The notes under the pieces are model-generated. The model was given only the letters and a program-made list of their open reading frames with translations, had not been told where the DNA came from and did not search any database. The position numbers and the translations under genes are program-made. Positions 26,901 to 40,732 of a stretch of DNA of 64,000 bases are shown here, piece by piece. Every line of letters starts with the position of its first letter. Position 1 is the first letter of the stretch. Source of the DNA: Brachypodius melanocephalos (taxonomy: Eukaryota > Chordata > Aves > Passeriformes > Pycnonotidae); contig VZSR01003798.1 of assembly GCA_013398615.1 (NCBI GenBank), forward strand, positions 6,240,045 to 6,304,044, written 5' to 3'.

Positions 26901-28899
26901 TGCTTAAAGCAGCTCTGATAGGAGAATGGATTCTCTGTGTGCAGTCTCCTTCATCAGAGTCATTGGGTTCCAATAGATCTAAAGATTCAAACATCATGAC
27001 AGTGGCAATACACCAGGGAGCACAGGGCAGCAAAAGCTGCAGACCAGGAACAGCCTCGGCCCCAAAAACCTCCAAGATCTGTTTTTGTTTTCCATCAACA
27101 CACAAATAAATCATTCCCTGTCTCTCTATCCACACACACCATCTTTATTTTTTTGCACTTGGCGGCTCAAACTCAGCCAAATTCATTCGTTTAGGTCACG
27201 TTTATGGATGACACATGCTGTACAGCCATGAAACAAAAAGCAAGCTTGGCTCTTGGGTGCAAAACATTCTTCCTGTGTCCATTGCAGCTGAGGTCACAAG
27301 AACAACAAATTCACTAGAACTTAGCTGGTGCATACTACAGCTTTGTTTCAAACCACAAAACATTCCTCAAAAACAATGTCCAAGAAAGTGCTGTTGCTCT
27401 TTAAGCATTATGTTTCCCAGGGGTAAACGTTGGGTTATTGACTGTAGGGAAGATGAGGAAAAGCTTTTGTTCCTGTTTTGGGATTCATTTGGCTGCATTT
27501 CTTTCCTCATCACAAGTTACGTATTTACTTATATTTTATTAAAACATCTAAAGGCCTGTGGGAGTAGATGCCCAGGAATAGGGAAAAAAAAAATTAAAAT
27601 TAAATTAAAAATCCTCAGCATGATCAGGATTGCTGCCTTCTTCATGTGGATTGTTCAGACTCAAGGCAAGGCTCAGCCTGATCACACCAGTCTCTCTGAC
27701 CCCATTGCCTCTCCCTCTACCACCAAAAATCCACAAATTGGAGTCCCCACTAACCCCTCACCCCTCTCCTCTGAGCTGGTGGCTCCTGCCATGCCCAGCC
27801 TCTCTGTGTGAGACAGCACAAACCCTGATGGCCAGCACAGCATCTCATACTCTAGCTTACATCAAAAGCTGCTTCATGAGTTCAGATGCTCTTTTTAATG
27901 AAGAGATGAGGAGGAAAAAACCTCCTCTCCTGCTGCTGAGCACAGCTGAGCACAGCTCCCTCCTCCTGCCCCCTCTGCAAATTACCGGGATATTGTCACT
28001 AATTATCAGGCTCAACAAGTGAAATTGTGCAATTTGCTACAGACACGCTGGAGAACCGGTGAGAAAAGTGGGGCTGGGAGGAGAGGGGAGTGTGGAGGAG
28101 CCCTTGGGGCAGGGGGCCATGGGGCAGCCCCCGGGGGTCGGCTCCTGGCACAGGGAGGGGTTCCTGCTGGCAGCACTGTTGTGTTTGCATTTCAGAGTGT
28201 TTGCTTTTTTTTTTCCTGCTTGATGTTTACTTCAAGCATTGCACTCTGAGGGCTTATAAAGAGGATTAAGTGGTGAGGAGGTCTCGCAGAGTTAGGAGGA
28301 ATTAATCAAGCGGTAATCAGGAAGGAAATTAATCTGAAGAGTTAATTAATCAGCCAAGGCAGGGAGACTGCAGCCAGTTGTCCCTATCACACCTTCCAGG
28401 TTGCTATTTCGTGCAGCAGCACGGCAGCAGGGAAGGGAGAAGGCAGTCCAGGGCTGAGAGGCTGCTCAGCCACCCCTCCACACTAGCTAAGGAGAAAATC
28501 AAAGCCCAACGGGCCCAGGTTTCCATACTCACATCCCCCCACACAGGGACCTCAGTGAGGACATCTCCACCCATGTGACTGGTGGTGAGCTCTTGTCATC
28601 TTCCCCCCTTGCCCCCAGACCCACTTCAAACTTTCCAAAGGCTGCAGCATCCATTTCAGAGACTCCTTCATGCTCCAAAGAGGCAAGAGTCTCTTTCTTT
28701 GGAAAAGGGACCTCCATATGTAGCCCCCAGTTTTTTCATTGCTTAATTGATTCTATATACCCCACGTTTTCCTTCCAGCATCCTAAACAATCCTTTTAGT
28801 TCTTCATTGTTCAACTCTTCTAAATATGCACCGCTGGGGATTGCTTCCCTTCAATCTGGTCTAGCTGCATTTTATATATTTAGTTTTTCTCTTTCCTAA

Positions 28900-29000
28900 T
28901 CTTTTTTTTTTTTTTACAATGCATTCCCTGCAGAATCTTAATCATTTTAGTTGCTCTTCTCTGAATTCCTTCCAAAAGGCGTCAGGCAGAGTGTTTTGCA
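28900..29000 (-). mobile_element. Possible ancient CR1/L3-like relic, antisense
   Basis: The words cagaatcttaatcatttt and gctcttctctgaattcc resemble the antisense 3' region of ancient CR1/L3 elements, as I remember them. It is short and diverged, so boundaries are approximate. Confidence 0.45.
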
Positions 29001-29374
29001 AATTTGTTCTCGTCCCTTCCAGGCTGCATTTTGACTAATGCCTGTTTCCCTTGTGATGAGACATGCCCCACACAGGCTGCCTGATCAGAGATGCTCGACC
29101 TTCATCACAGCCTGAAGCACTTGGGGGAAGAAAACTCCCCAACTCACAGGGGCTGCAACACGATGCATCTTTGAACTCAGAAAACCCAGGCTGGCTAGCA
29201 AAGACATCTGAAATGTCATTCGTTATTATTATTAGATTATTTTTATGCACTGAGTAGACATTTTAATTGCCTGGATGTGGATAGTAGTTGCTATTGTGTG
29301 GACCGCAAGCAAAGGTTCATCCCTACGTGCTGCCACAAGAGGTACAGCAGGTTCAGAGCCAAGCTCAGGGTGCC

Positions 29375-29450
29375 CCAAAAAAGCTCCTTCAAAGCAGCCT
29401 CAAACCAGTTCTTTCAAAGCATCCCCAAACCAGCTCCTTCAAAGCCCCTT
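29375..29450. repeat. Imperfect tandem repeat, about 26-28 bp unit
   Basis: Three units built on ctccttcaaagc, cctcaaaccag / ttctttcaaagc, ccccaaaccag / ctccttcaaagcc. The unit length varies slightly. Confidence 0.75.
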
Positions 29451-32204
29451 CTTCAGAGGGCAGCAGGGTTCATCCCTCCATGTGGTCACCCCATGATCAC
29501 TGAGATTCAGGATGTGACAGAATCATTGCTATAGACAATGAGCATTAAACATCGTATTAGATACACAACCTTCTTCCACCTAAACTATGTCAAAATAAAA
29601 GGCAAAAAGCTGCATTTCACAGGAAAGGACCCTCACACAGAAAGCTCCCACATCATCCAAAGGCTCTCCCTCCCCCTAAACCATGAACTTATCTTTTTTT
29701 CTTTTTTTATATAATGACTATTTGCACACACCCTCCAGAATGAAAACTGACCTCAAAAAATAAAGCTGAAAAGGCAAAAAATCATTGTGCTTGCCAGAGT
29801 TAGGAGGGAATAGTGAGATGCCCCTGACACAAACATTTCTGGTTATCCTGACCCAGAGAAGCAGCTCCCCACAGATCATTTTGTACAGGGAGAATCCTGC
29901 TCTTTTCTCACCTCTCCCACACTGCCTGTCTGTAAACAGCTGGACCCATCTCATTATAACTCATTTCTACTGTGACTGCTGATTATAGAAGATTGATTTT
30001 AATAATTTATAGCCTGCCCAGCACTACAGCACTCCAGCCACCAACAGGTATCCAAAAAGGTTCTGATCTGGAAATCTCTTCATTCTAAGCCAAAGCCTCA
30101 GATACCTCAGTAATCGATGGGTCTCAGCGTGGTACCCCAAGAGTTGAGAGAAAAAGAGATGCTGCTGCTCCTCTCCACACTAATAATGGCACAAAGAAGG
30201 CACATTAGCAAAAAGCAGCTTCTTCCTTTGAAATCCCCTGCCCTCCTGGCTCCAACAGAGAATAAGGAGTGAAGATCTAATCCCCGAGGGGGGTGTCACT
30301 GTGTATTGACTTTAAGGGGTGCAATGCTTTTTATTCTGGTTTTTCAGGTGGCAGTTTAAAGGAGGAGGCATTAAGTCATTCCCTAGCATCTAAACCCACT
30401 GCAGGGGGACCCCAAAGCATGTCCTGAAACACATCCCTGGGTCTCACAGAGAGATATATGGATAAAAGAGAATAAACTGACAGAATAAGCACCATGCACA
30501 CACACACAAATTTGTAAACTTGGATATACATATGCTCAGACAAATGCACACCCTCTCAGATGATGCTATCAAATACATTACTCCCCCAAATCCCTGCAGA
30601 GCAGTAGACCATCTCCAAGGTCATATTAGCATGGAAGTAAAGTAATTCCATTACCCAGGCTCCTTTTCCTGCTTCGAATTTTCTCTGTTGATGTTTGCTC
30701 TCTTAATTTTAAACACCAGTCGTATATCTTATGGCCCAGCCTGGGACCACTTTGCTCAAGTGGTAGTAAACACATGGCTTAATTCACTCATTCTCCAGGA
30801 GGAAAAAAAAAAAAAAGAAACAAAAAGGAAGTTTTCCTGCATGAAATACCCACATCCACCAGTGAGATGATCAGTGCAGAGCATGCTGAAAGGTGCCGTA
30901 ACTAACTTGGGCTCAGGGAACAGCCAGAGCACACAGGGTGGCATCAGGAAATCCACACATGCTGCTCTTGTCAGGAGAAAAACATCCAAGGGGCTGTGGC
31001 TCAGCTGCCAACAATGTGCTGTGTGAGCCTCCCTGAGCAGGGATGCAGTTCAGAGCTTGCACTAAAGGGTGCTGGCCAATTCCCGGGGTGAGGAAAATTC
31101 TCCAGTCAGAAAGCTGGACCAAGTGCCTGACAGCAGGGGGAAACAGGGCAGGAGGCGGGAGCAGCCAGCAAGGCAAGCTCCAAAGAGAAGAGAGTGCAGG
31201 CAGGAGCTAACACAGCCACTCTGCCCCAGGGGCAGTAGTACTGTTCCACACAAGCCCTCTGCCACCTTCTGCAGGGAGTTTATCCTTCACAGCAGAGATG
31301 TTTAGAGATTTGCACCTTTGGGGTCACAGCACACAAAACCTCTTGGAAACCTGGCCCCACTTCTCCAGCCCACACCCTGAGTTTCCCCTTGCTGGACACC
31401 ATCATCCTCCTCTATGCACCAAAGCCTTTCCTAACCTGTCTACAAATCTTCCTGAAGTTCAGGCCATTGCTCTCTATCTATTCATCTTCTGAAAACATCT
31501 CTAATCTCTCATTTTTTACCTTTTATTGCCTGCAGAAGGCTCTGATAACATAACCTCCTTCACACCTCATCTCTTCTAGCTGACACCATAACAAAGTTTG
31601 ATAATAACAATCTCCAGCAAAGAGTGTGGTAAAGGAGCACAGGAAGCACTTTTCACCAGAGACCTGCCAGGAACATTCATCTCCAAAGACACTTAGACTT
31701 CTTCCAAAGCTCCCATGTTCCACTTTGTGGCAAGCCTGTGCTGATTGAAGGCCATGCAGGAGGTCAGGGCCAGGCAGAAGGTCAGCACTCACACCTGCCC
31801 TTCAGAGGAGATGCTCAGGACAGCATTCCAGGATGCTTTCACCCTCAGCATGCCCCATCTTTGGGTCTCCCAGTCTTTTATCAAGTCTAATGGTCAGTCC
31901 TGAGGCTCATTCTGCTGCCAGAGGTGAGAGAGATGCTGCTCTAAACGCTTCTGCATCCACCTAATGAGGAGCCCACCCCTCCTGGGCGGCTGTGGAGGGA
32001 GTCTGCAGAGATTCGTCTCATTAAGCCTCTGCAAAAGCTACTCCAACATCAAACTGATGAACTGTCCAAGGCAGACTTTCGAGCAGAGGATAAATAAAAA
32101 TCCAGCCATGGTATTTTAACAATCTGCAAGGCATCATTTCTACCTGGCTGACCTCAGCCCCTTGCATGCTCAGGATGGCTCATTGGTCTGCTGGTCACAG
32201 CAGG

Positions 32205-32238
32205 GAGCCTGTCTCAGTCCCGAGCCTGTCTCAGTCCC
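32205..32238. repeat. Tandem 17-bp duplication
   Basis: Two adjacent perfect copies of gagcctgtctcagtccc. Confidence 0.92.
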
Positions 32239-35200
32239 AGTCTTCTCATCAAGACCATGCAAACTTACCCACTGAGATACTGTGAGTAAAGCCCTTTTTC
32301 TCCAAAGAAACACTTTATTAAGTACCATCCCCTGCTCCCATCATACACACCCCAGCACTCATTAGACATTAAACCCAGGATTGACGAAGGATGTTAGAGG
32401 AATCTCAGTAGGATTTGTCTATTAATTCCCTCTGCTACTTTTTAAACTCCTATGCTTAGAAAAATGCTGGCACATATGTACTTCTCAACAGGTGGCCAGT
32501 AATGAAATTATCTGCCAGCTGCTTTCTCAGTAAAGCTCAGCTAATCTAGTAAGAGAAGCACCCCCAACATAAAAAAAAAGTACCACTGAGATGGCAGGTC
32601 TCAGAGCTGCTGTCACAGCTGATGGAGGCTGGAACACGGGTGCATCCTTGGCTCCTCATTCCTCCAGAAGTGCAGGCACAGCATCTCCCCACCTCCCAGC
32701 CCACACTTCCCACATCTGAGGCAGAAGGAAAGGCAGAGCCACAGCAAAAACCTGATCTGTGCATTTGTGATACACCCCAGAAACAGGGATAAACAACCTC
32801 AGACAAATGAGAACTTGTACTTCCTTTATCCTCCAGGAGCCAATATTTACTAGAAACATTTCCCTCAGCCTACAGCTTCTAGGAAATTACAACTTGACAT
32901 CCTGAAGATTTTACTTGATACCACAATGTGTTTGACCCCCTGCTCTTCAACAGCTGCAGCTCAAGGCATGAACACAGAGCCTGCAGTTCTTCTGTTCACT
33001 CAAAACACATGCAGCAGTATGCACTCCTATTTTCAGGCTCTAAATGTACAAGTTTAAATTCAGACCTTCCAACTGTGATAATTCAGGAAGGTACTGAGAT
33101 GGTTTTGTTGAATTTGATCTGACTGTGATGGAGACATGAGATTAAATAACTGTGGGCTTCCATGAAGTTCCCCCTACTCTGCTCTAGCATAAGTTTGTGT
33201 ATTTTGTATTTGTTATACCCCTTTTCAATCAAGACAGTCATATATACCTTCTCAATAATTTAACCTGACAGAACTGTGCTGGGCTGTGTATCTACCAAAC
33301 CTCTTTATCAAGACAACATCTTTCAGTAAAACTTTCAAGGACTGCAGCTTGCACAGTGGAGCCACATCCGTGGGTAACACGTCTCCCATAGCTACTGTCT
33401 TACTAGACCAATAAAAGAAATTAAAATTCAACCACCAACCTTCCATCTCCCACATCACTAACCAAAATGGGAAACACTTCCTGCTCCCTCCTCTCCCCAG
33501 CCTCCTCCTGCCTTCCCCATTCACACCCCAAAAAAAGCCAGAAAAACACTGCTTTCCCTCCTCCTCCTCCACTGATCAAGATATGCCAGCATGCTCAGGA
33601 CATCATTAGCGCAAATTGCAGCCAGGATTATTCATCCTTACAGAGCCTGCCCAATGGCAAATGGGAGCTCCAGCCACTCCTGGGCTCTGAAGCTCCACGT
33701 AGACAAACAGGCACTTACCACCAGCTATTAACAGCTTCATAAAGCCCCTCCTCACCTCTATCTCCCCTCTCCTTGCTTGCGCTCCATGGGAGAAGAGAGA
33801 GGAGTTTCCTCCTTCTCTACCTGCTTTGGTAAGTGTTACATGAAGAATTTGTCCAATAAGAGCCTGGACTGCTGCATTGCCTCTCCCTCCACCTTCCACA
33901 CACTCATTTCTTCACATTTCCCTGCCTGGAACTTCCCAACATCTTCGTATGTCATAGTGCACTGCAGATATTGATGTTGCAAGGGCCATGAAACTTTATG
34001 TGCACATGCTGATTTCTGATAGTAAAATACCTGGAAATGGCTCCTGGGAAAAACACTCAGGTGCCGATTTCAAAACGCAAGGTTCTCCACTAAGAATAGA
34101 GGATGTTACAGGATCCTGAAATGTTTTGAAAATGGCACAAATTTTGGTTTTGTACCAAAAAAAAAAAAAATTAATATAATGCCCAATCCAGGGATAAAGT
34201 ATACATTTTTCCCACTGGTTGGAAACCAGATTCATCCTCAAGGCACAGTTTCAGACAGTATATTGCCTCCCTGCCTGCACCCAGGAAGGTTTCCAAAAGC
34301 AGGTATCAAAGCAGAGCAGCACAGCAACCAGGAATTTGAACTAATGTACCTTTTGCAAAAGGAGAGCTTGCACAGCTTTCTGCAAGCTGTCTAATAGCAG
34401 GTAAATAAACACCAGGTTTTGCCTCAATGAAATAACAAAATAAAGTGTTAAAAAAAGAGAGGCACCTGGCAGGCATTCAAAGGCCCAGTAGCACATCCTA
34501 GTAAAATACTCAATCAACAAAATTTAATAGCACCTCTCCTCTTTTAGCAGAAAAGCAGAACTTAATTCCTTTCTGGCAGATTAACACAAAGCCTGCCCAT
34601 AGGGCTGATCCCAAACCCCTCATTTGAAACTGGCAAAGCTCTGGCAGGAGCAAACCCAAGTAAGAAACCCTTTGCTGAAGCATCCCAGAAACCAACACGG
34701 ATTCCAGCTTCTCCATTGGGATGCATTTAAGAGGATGTGACTTTTTTTGGTGTCACCTGATCACAGCAAGTTCAGCAGAACTCAGATCAATGCCTTTACC
34801 TATACATATCAAAAGGTAAGAAAGTGCCTTGCTTTACCCTTACAACTTCAGCTTTAATATGCCAGAGTGGAACACATGTGCTCTGCTGATGAGGGGGGTT
34901 TTGGCACATGCTGACATCCCATTAACTCCAATATCACGTTAACAGACAGAAGCAGACAAGAAGCATTACTTGAAATCTTTAAGCAGAGAGAATAAGCCCA
35001 AATCGCTCCTAAATATACCAGCAGCATAATGGATTTAGATAGAAAAGAAACACAGTGAAGACAATATGTTTTGTTATTAAGAACTAAATAACAATATTTT
35101 TAAAAGGAAAAAAGAGCTAAAATCCAGCTGCCCTGCAGCAGGAGGTTGGAACGGGATTTCTGAAGACATTCAGAAGTAAAAGACTGTATCTAATTTCAAT

Positions 35201-35689
35201 TTCTATCACAGTTCCTTAGATCAAGGGAGATTGAGAGCAAACAGGATATAGAAGAATTAATACTCCTTTAATACAATTAAAGCATAAACCAAAATAAAAT
35301 AATAAAAACAGAGAGAAAGAAAATAAAATAATGGTTAAACAACTAAGAAAATTATTACTGGAAAATTCAGCAATATTTCCTCTCTTTGTCCCACACAGAG
35401 GGACAGACTTGAGCAGGATGCTCAGAAAAACACTCAGCAGCCCAAAAGGCATGAAGTCTCATTATCAAATGCTGCAACCAATTTAATTCCAGGCTGAGAA
35501 ACTTGTCAAGAAGGGAGAAGCTATTTAAATCAGTAAAGACTTTTTCCTTTATATACACATATGTACAAAAAACTTGTATTGGTTATCCTGGCTGCTGTGA
35601 AGAATAAATTAATAAACCTAACTTTAAATTTATAGTGAAAAATCAAAGGAAAAAACTGCTTAAGAAGCTAAATGATAGTGGAATCAAGA

Positions 35690-35885
35690 GGATGAAGCAG
35701 TTGGTCTATAAAAACAAATCATGCTGAACTACCTTCAATGCCTTATTTTCCCCTGATTGAATTATAAAATTAGTCAATGAAGACTGTAATATATTTGATA
35801 ATGTCTCAGAGAAAAACTTTCTTGAAAAATTAATTCAAACTGGCTTGGATATGAGCACTTTCATACTAATATAACAGTAAATTTG
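35690..35885 (+). mobile_element. Old CR1-like LINE fragment
   Basis: The segment from acaaatcatgctgaacta through tttgataatgtctcagag to caaactggcttggatatg follows a familiar CR1/L3-type reverse-transcriptase region (lysine-rich block, then the SKAFDxVSH-like stretch). It is heavily decayed, with stops and indels. Confidence 0.55.
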
Positions 35886-38800
35886 ATTTACAGTGCTCTT
35901 CCCTGCTAGTGCCAGTCTGGGTGGCATCACTATGGCAGAGCTGTAAGCCAGTCTACATGGCAATATGTGTCTATTTAAGGGATCAGGTGGAACCATCATA
36001 ATTCCTGAAGCCACTACTGATATGAGGCTCAGTGACTGAGCAGAGCTGGTTCATTCCCACCAGCTCAGCTGCCTTCTCCTAATTCAAGAGGCACCAAAGG
36101 CACAAAGTCACAGGGGCAATGCATCCCTCAGCCAGAAAACACACACAGAAGTAAGAAAACCAAGATGTAAACTTCAAAACATTGAATTAAATCAAGTTTT
36201 GGTGATAAATCACCAATTTACTGGGAGGCATGAAGCTGGAAAAGAGTTAATGTCAAGATGGGCTGGTGGTGACCACAGGCTGCAAACAGGTTATGAGCAG
36301 CAGGGGAGCAGGACAGTGGGAGCATGCTCTGCACAGGGAGATGGTGTCCCCCTCCAGCTCTGGGGGACCAAACCCGGGGTAATCCTCAACCTTCTGAGTG
36401 CAGGGACAGGAGATTCCCACACACCAGGGAGCTTCAGCAAAGGGCAAGAACAAAAAAAATGGGCTGGCAGTGTTGGAAGGACTGGGCTGGGTTGAAGGAG
36501 GGTTTGTATCTGTGCCCTTGTTTAGCACTGCAGGAAGAGCCAGATGCAACAGCCCCATGGGGATGAGATGTAAAAGCATGTTGTGAGTTAACTTAAATAA
36601 ACAGACTGAGCAATCCTCTGGCAGCAACCTGCCCTGGCCCTGGGTCCAGCCCCAGAGCACCTTTGGTGACCAGCACAGACACTCTGCACAACACACATCC
36701 TCCTGACAGGTCTCAGCAGCCCGTTCCCCAGGACTGCACCCCACCAGTAGGAGTCTACCCTGCCCTGCTGTTCCAGAGTCCCTTACCAGCTCCTCAGGGC
36801 TGCTGCAGCATCCCACTGCTGTGTGCACAGGCATGGCCATGGGAATTTACCCAAAACCAAATTAAAAATTGTTAGAGAAATTAAGAAATCAGTAACAATA
36901 AATATTGATCCTAGACCATTGTTACCTCAAAATTATAGGTGGGGGGAGGTTGCTATATCATTACTACAGCCACATTGAATAAAGACATGCTTTGCTTTTT
37001 GCATGGACTGTCCACCTGCTGATTGAGGAAAACTTGGCTCTGTTTTGCTCTTTCCAAAGCAGTGGCCCAGTGGAAGCATGGGAGCCTCTAGGTCAGACTC
37101 AGGGCATCCCGGGATGCCAGGAGAGGGTCCAACAGGCTCCTGAGCAAGAGATGAGGAGATATGGCCAGCATTTCCTGCATTGCTGCACAGACTAGGAGAA
37201 GGAGAGGCAGAAATTGGCCCATCAGGATGAGGATCTCCAGGTCTGATTGCAACCTCTCCTCTGCATGGTGAGAAACGTGTCTCAGCCCCAGGGCAGCAGT
37301 GTCTTTACCTGCCTCCCTGAGTGCCAGCTCCCCTTAATGTAACAATTATTAAGCCCTGTCAGCAGATATTAAACCAATGGACACAGCTCCACGGGCGAGC
37401 ACTTTGGAAGCCACCGTGCCGGCCCTGCTCACAGGTTTTCATTATCCAGCTGGAAAATTGGGGATGTCACAAGTGTTTTTGGAGTACAGGGATGGAATCA
37501 TCTTGTCAGCAACAAAAAGGCCAGTTCTCCCTTCTCCTGCTCCCAGCAGCTGTCTCAGCACTGCAGGCTCCTGCAGGAAGAGGAGGACAGGGATGATCTG
37601 GGGAACCCCTCTGGCACTGCCCACCCTGGAGCTGCCGTGGCACTGACATCTCAGCCCCTGCATGCGAATCGTTCTGTGAACAAAAAACAGAGTGAAGGAA
37701 AACAGTGTTCTTCCTCTCACACTAATTCACAGCCTCTGGTCTGACTCTTGACTGCATTAGGCTGGGAAGAGCTTGCAGTTTGCTGGGGAGGATGCAGCAT
37801 GAGCTGGCATGGAGAGAAGATGGAGATGGAAGTTCTTACAGTTTGTTCACGTGGAATGAGAAGCAAGCCAAAGAGTTTTTAATCCAAAGTCCAACCAGAT
37901 ATACCCTTTTCTTTGCTGTAACTGTATGATTTTTCACCCTCTGCAGTTTTTGAAGCTCTGCACTGCTTTAGTTTGAGTGACATCGAGGGCAGATGTGGCT
38001 AAACCACCTGCCCAGAGATTGTGCTTCTAAATGGGCATCTGATCCAACATGGCTTTCTCACATACTTGGTAGAGAAAACCCTTTGCTGGTCACAAAGTCA
38101 GGTCTTTCAGCAAGATCCAAGTGCAGCCAGCAGAGCCACAAAATGTCCCCAACACAAGGTGCATGAGATGCTGGGCTGCAGTGTGAAGGTCCTCATGTGA
38201 AACCGTCCCTTCCAGAAGAGGCTGGTAACTCCTGCAGGTGCAGGGCCAAAGCAACCAAGTAAAGCTTTTCTGGAGCTATCAGGTTCCAGCAGATGCAGGA
38301 AGCAAAGGGGCTGTGAGACACAGAAGGTGCTCAGCTCCAAGCCCTTCTACTGCCACAAGCCTGAGAGCAGAGAGTGGAGATCCTGCAACACAGCCCAAGT
38401 GTGGAACAGAACACATTGACAGGTGGTGACCAGACTGGGATGGGTTTTTGTGAGTGTACTGGGCATCATTCCCAGTATGATGCCCCTCAATCACCATGAT
38501 AGCACCCTTGTCACATACACAGAGCCCAAAGAAAGACATGTGGCCAGTGTGAGTGACATCCTGAGTCCCTTTCCTGAACCACAAGACAGGTTCAGAGTAA
38601 CAGACTATCCCTCTATTCTACATTATCCAAGGCCATGGCATAAACTGAAGTCCCAAACAGAAGCTAGATTATAACCCTTGCTCCTCAGACACAAAATATG
38701 ACACTCCAAATGTGATTTATTTCTCCTGTGCACAAAATACTACCCAGTTGCTTTTGTGTACAGGCATTATCTTCTGGTCCATTGATTTTTAATAGCATAG

Positions 38801-38929
38801 TTGTAGATTGAAATTAGATGCCTGAGCACACCACTTCCGTCAACAGATGCTAAATACTGGTGCTGCTGATGGAGGTTTTTAGAACTGTCCTGGACATAGA
38901 CAGGCTCTCTACTGCACCACAAGAAATAG

Positions 38930-39130
38930 AACTTGGAGATGGAGCAAGCCCATTAGATCATCAGATGCTCCAGTGCTCTCTACAATTTGCTTCCCCAGTG
39001 CTTTTGCCAGTCAAAACTTGAACAGCCCAGGTGACAGCTCTTATCCATTCCCTTTGGAGTTTATTCCACTGCCTCTGAATTTCTAGGCACTCCTTCAAGC
39101 ACATTCATCCCAGGTTCAAAAACAAGCAGC
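38930..39130 (-). mobile_element. Possible decayed CR1 fragment, antisense
   Basis: Words such as attagatcatcagatgctcc and agtttattccactgcctc resemble antisense CR1 3' sequence, with many differences. This is a weak call. Confidence 0.3.
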
Positions 39131-40408
39131 ACTTTTCTCTTTCTTCTCTCCATTTGCCTTCACAGCTGCCAAAGGTTTCCCTTGACAATCCTGCATTTAT
39201 ATCACAGTCACTTGTCCCTTGACAAAGTGCAAAGCTCTCCTGCTCCAGGGTTTAAGGACAGAGTGACAGATCTCTGCATCCCTGGCTAAATACCACATAA
39301 ACAAACAACAATCCTACAGCAAGTCATGAGGAGGAAGAAGTGATAAACTCAACGAGGACGTCCTCTCAGAGGACCGTTTATCAGCATTAGCAGTAGCAAA
39401 ATCTTTTTCAGAGAATTACTGGACAAGTGCAGTACAGACAAACCACAACTAAAATATTAATTAAAGTCCTCTGGTTCTTCCAACACTGCCCTGCACCTTA
39501 TTAAAGCCTCATCGAAGTTGGCATTCAGTTGTCTGGTCATTGGCTGCCTGCAGAGAGGCACACGAGGGGGCACAGGACACAAGGTTTGTAGAGATGGTGG
39601 GTCTTCATCAGACTGAGTCATATTGATTAAATAAAATAGCTTATCCTAAGCTGCTCTATGTACTACCTATTCTGGAGATCAACAGAATTTTTCTGGCTCT
39701 GTGCTGTCATTCCAGCATCTTTCATTTAAGCAAAGCATGAGAGGACAGACAGACACCATCAGAACAAGCAGCAAACAAAGGCTGGAGCCATGGAGGCAAG
39801 GAAAGGGCAGGCTTGGGGCACCAGTGTGAAGCAGGCTTGGAGCTTCTTGGGTCACCTGAACACCACTGATCTGTCGGAGTTGTTGGGGGTTTTTTTCCTG
39901 CTTTCAGCAATAGCCTAAAAAAGACGCCTGGGTTTTGTAAAAGCAACCAAAATAAATAATGGCTGGTCAGTGCACTTTACATTTCCTTTATAAATAACCT
40001 ATTAATACTTCTGGGAGTGGGAAAAAATGTTTTATTTCTATATCTAAATAAATCCTGAACTTTTGCTAACTGTTCCTCCTGCAGGGTCATTCAATGCACC
40101 TGTCCAGCCAAGGGTGGCCCCCTGCCCCTTCAGAGAGCACCACGGAACTGTGAGACCTGCCAAACCTTCACCAGACCAACACCACCTGAGGGACAAGGGG
40201 AGCAAGCATTTAACTGCTGGAGTGAGACTGGGGCTGCCTTTGCAAAGAGGAGAAGCAGGAGCCTGTCACAGTCACAGCACCTCAGGGGACAAGTGGGACC
40301 TCTCGAAGGTTTGCCAAGGAACCCAGGGCTTTATTGCAGCTGTCCCTTGCTGCCACCACACCAGTCACAGACTGCATGGCACAGCAGAGGGTGAGACACT
40401 TGCTACAG

Positions 40409-40732
40409 AACCATTAAAGCTGGAAAAGATCTCCAAGGTCATTAAGTTCAACCATTAACCTAACACTCGAGTTCTACCACTATATGTGTCCCCACGTGCC
40501 ACATCCACTTTTTTTTAATGCTTCCAGGGACAGTGATTTCACCCCTTCCTTGAGTAGCCAGTTCCAATCCACAAACACCCTGTCAGTGAAGAATTTTTTC
40601 CTAATATCCAATCTAAACCTCCCATGGTGCAACTTGAGGTCCTCTTCCCCTGTTCCTTGTTACCTGGGAGAAGGGACGGACACTGACCCCCACCTGTCTA
40701 CAACTTACTTTCAGGTAGTCATAGAAAGCAAT
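40409..40732 (-). mobile_element. CR1 LINE 3' region, antisense
   Basis: This is the longest clear CR1 copy here. In order it has accattaaagctggaaaag, tgcttccagggacagtga, ccagttccaatccacaa, tttttcctaatatccaatc, taaacctcccatggtgc, cttgttacctgggagaag and tcaggtagtcatagaaagc, all typical of antisense avian CR1. A short poly-T expansion lies at 40510-40517. Confidence 0.93.
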
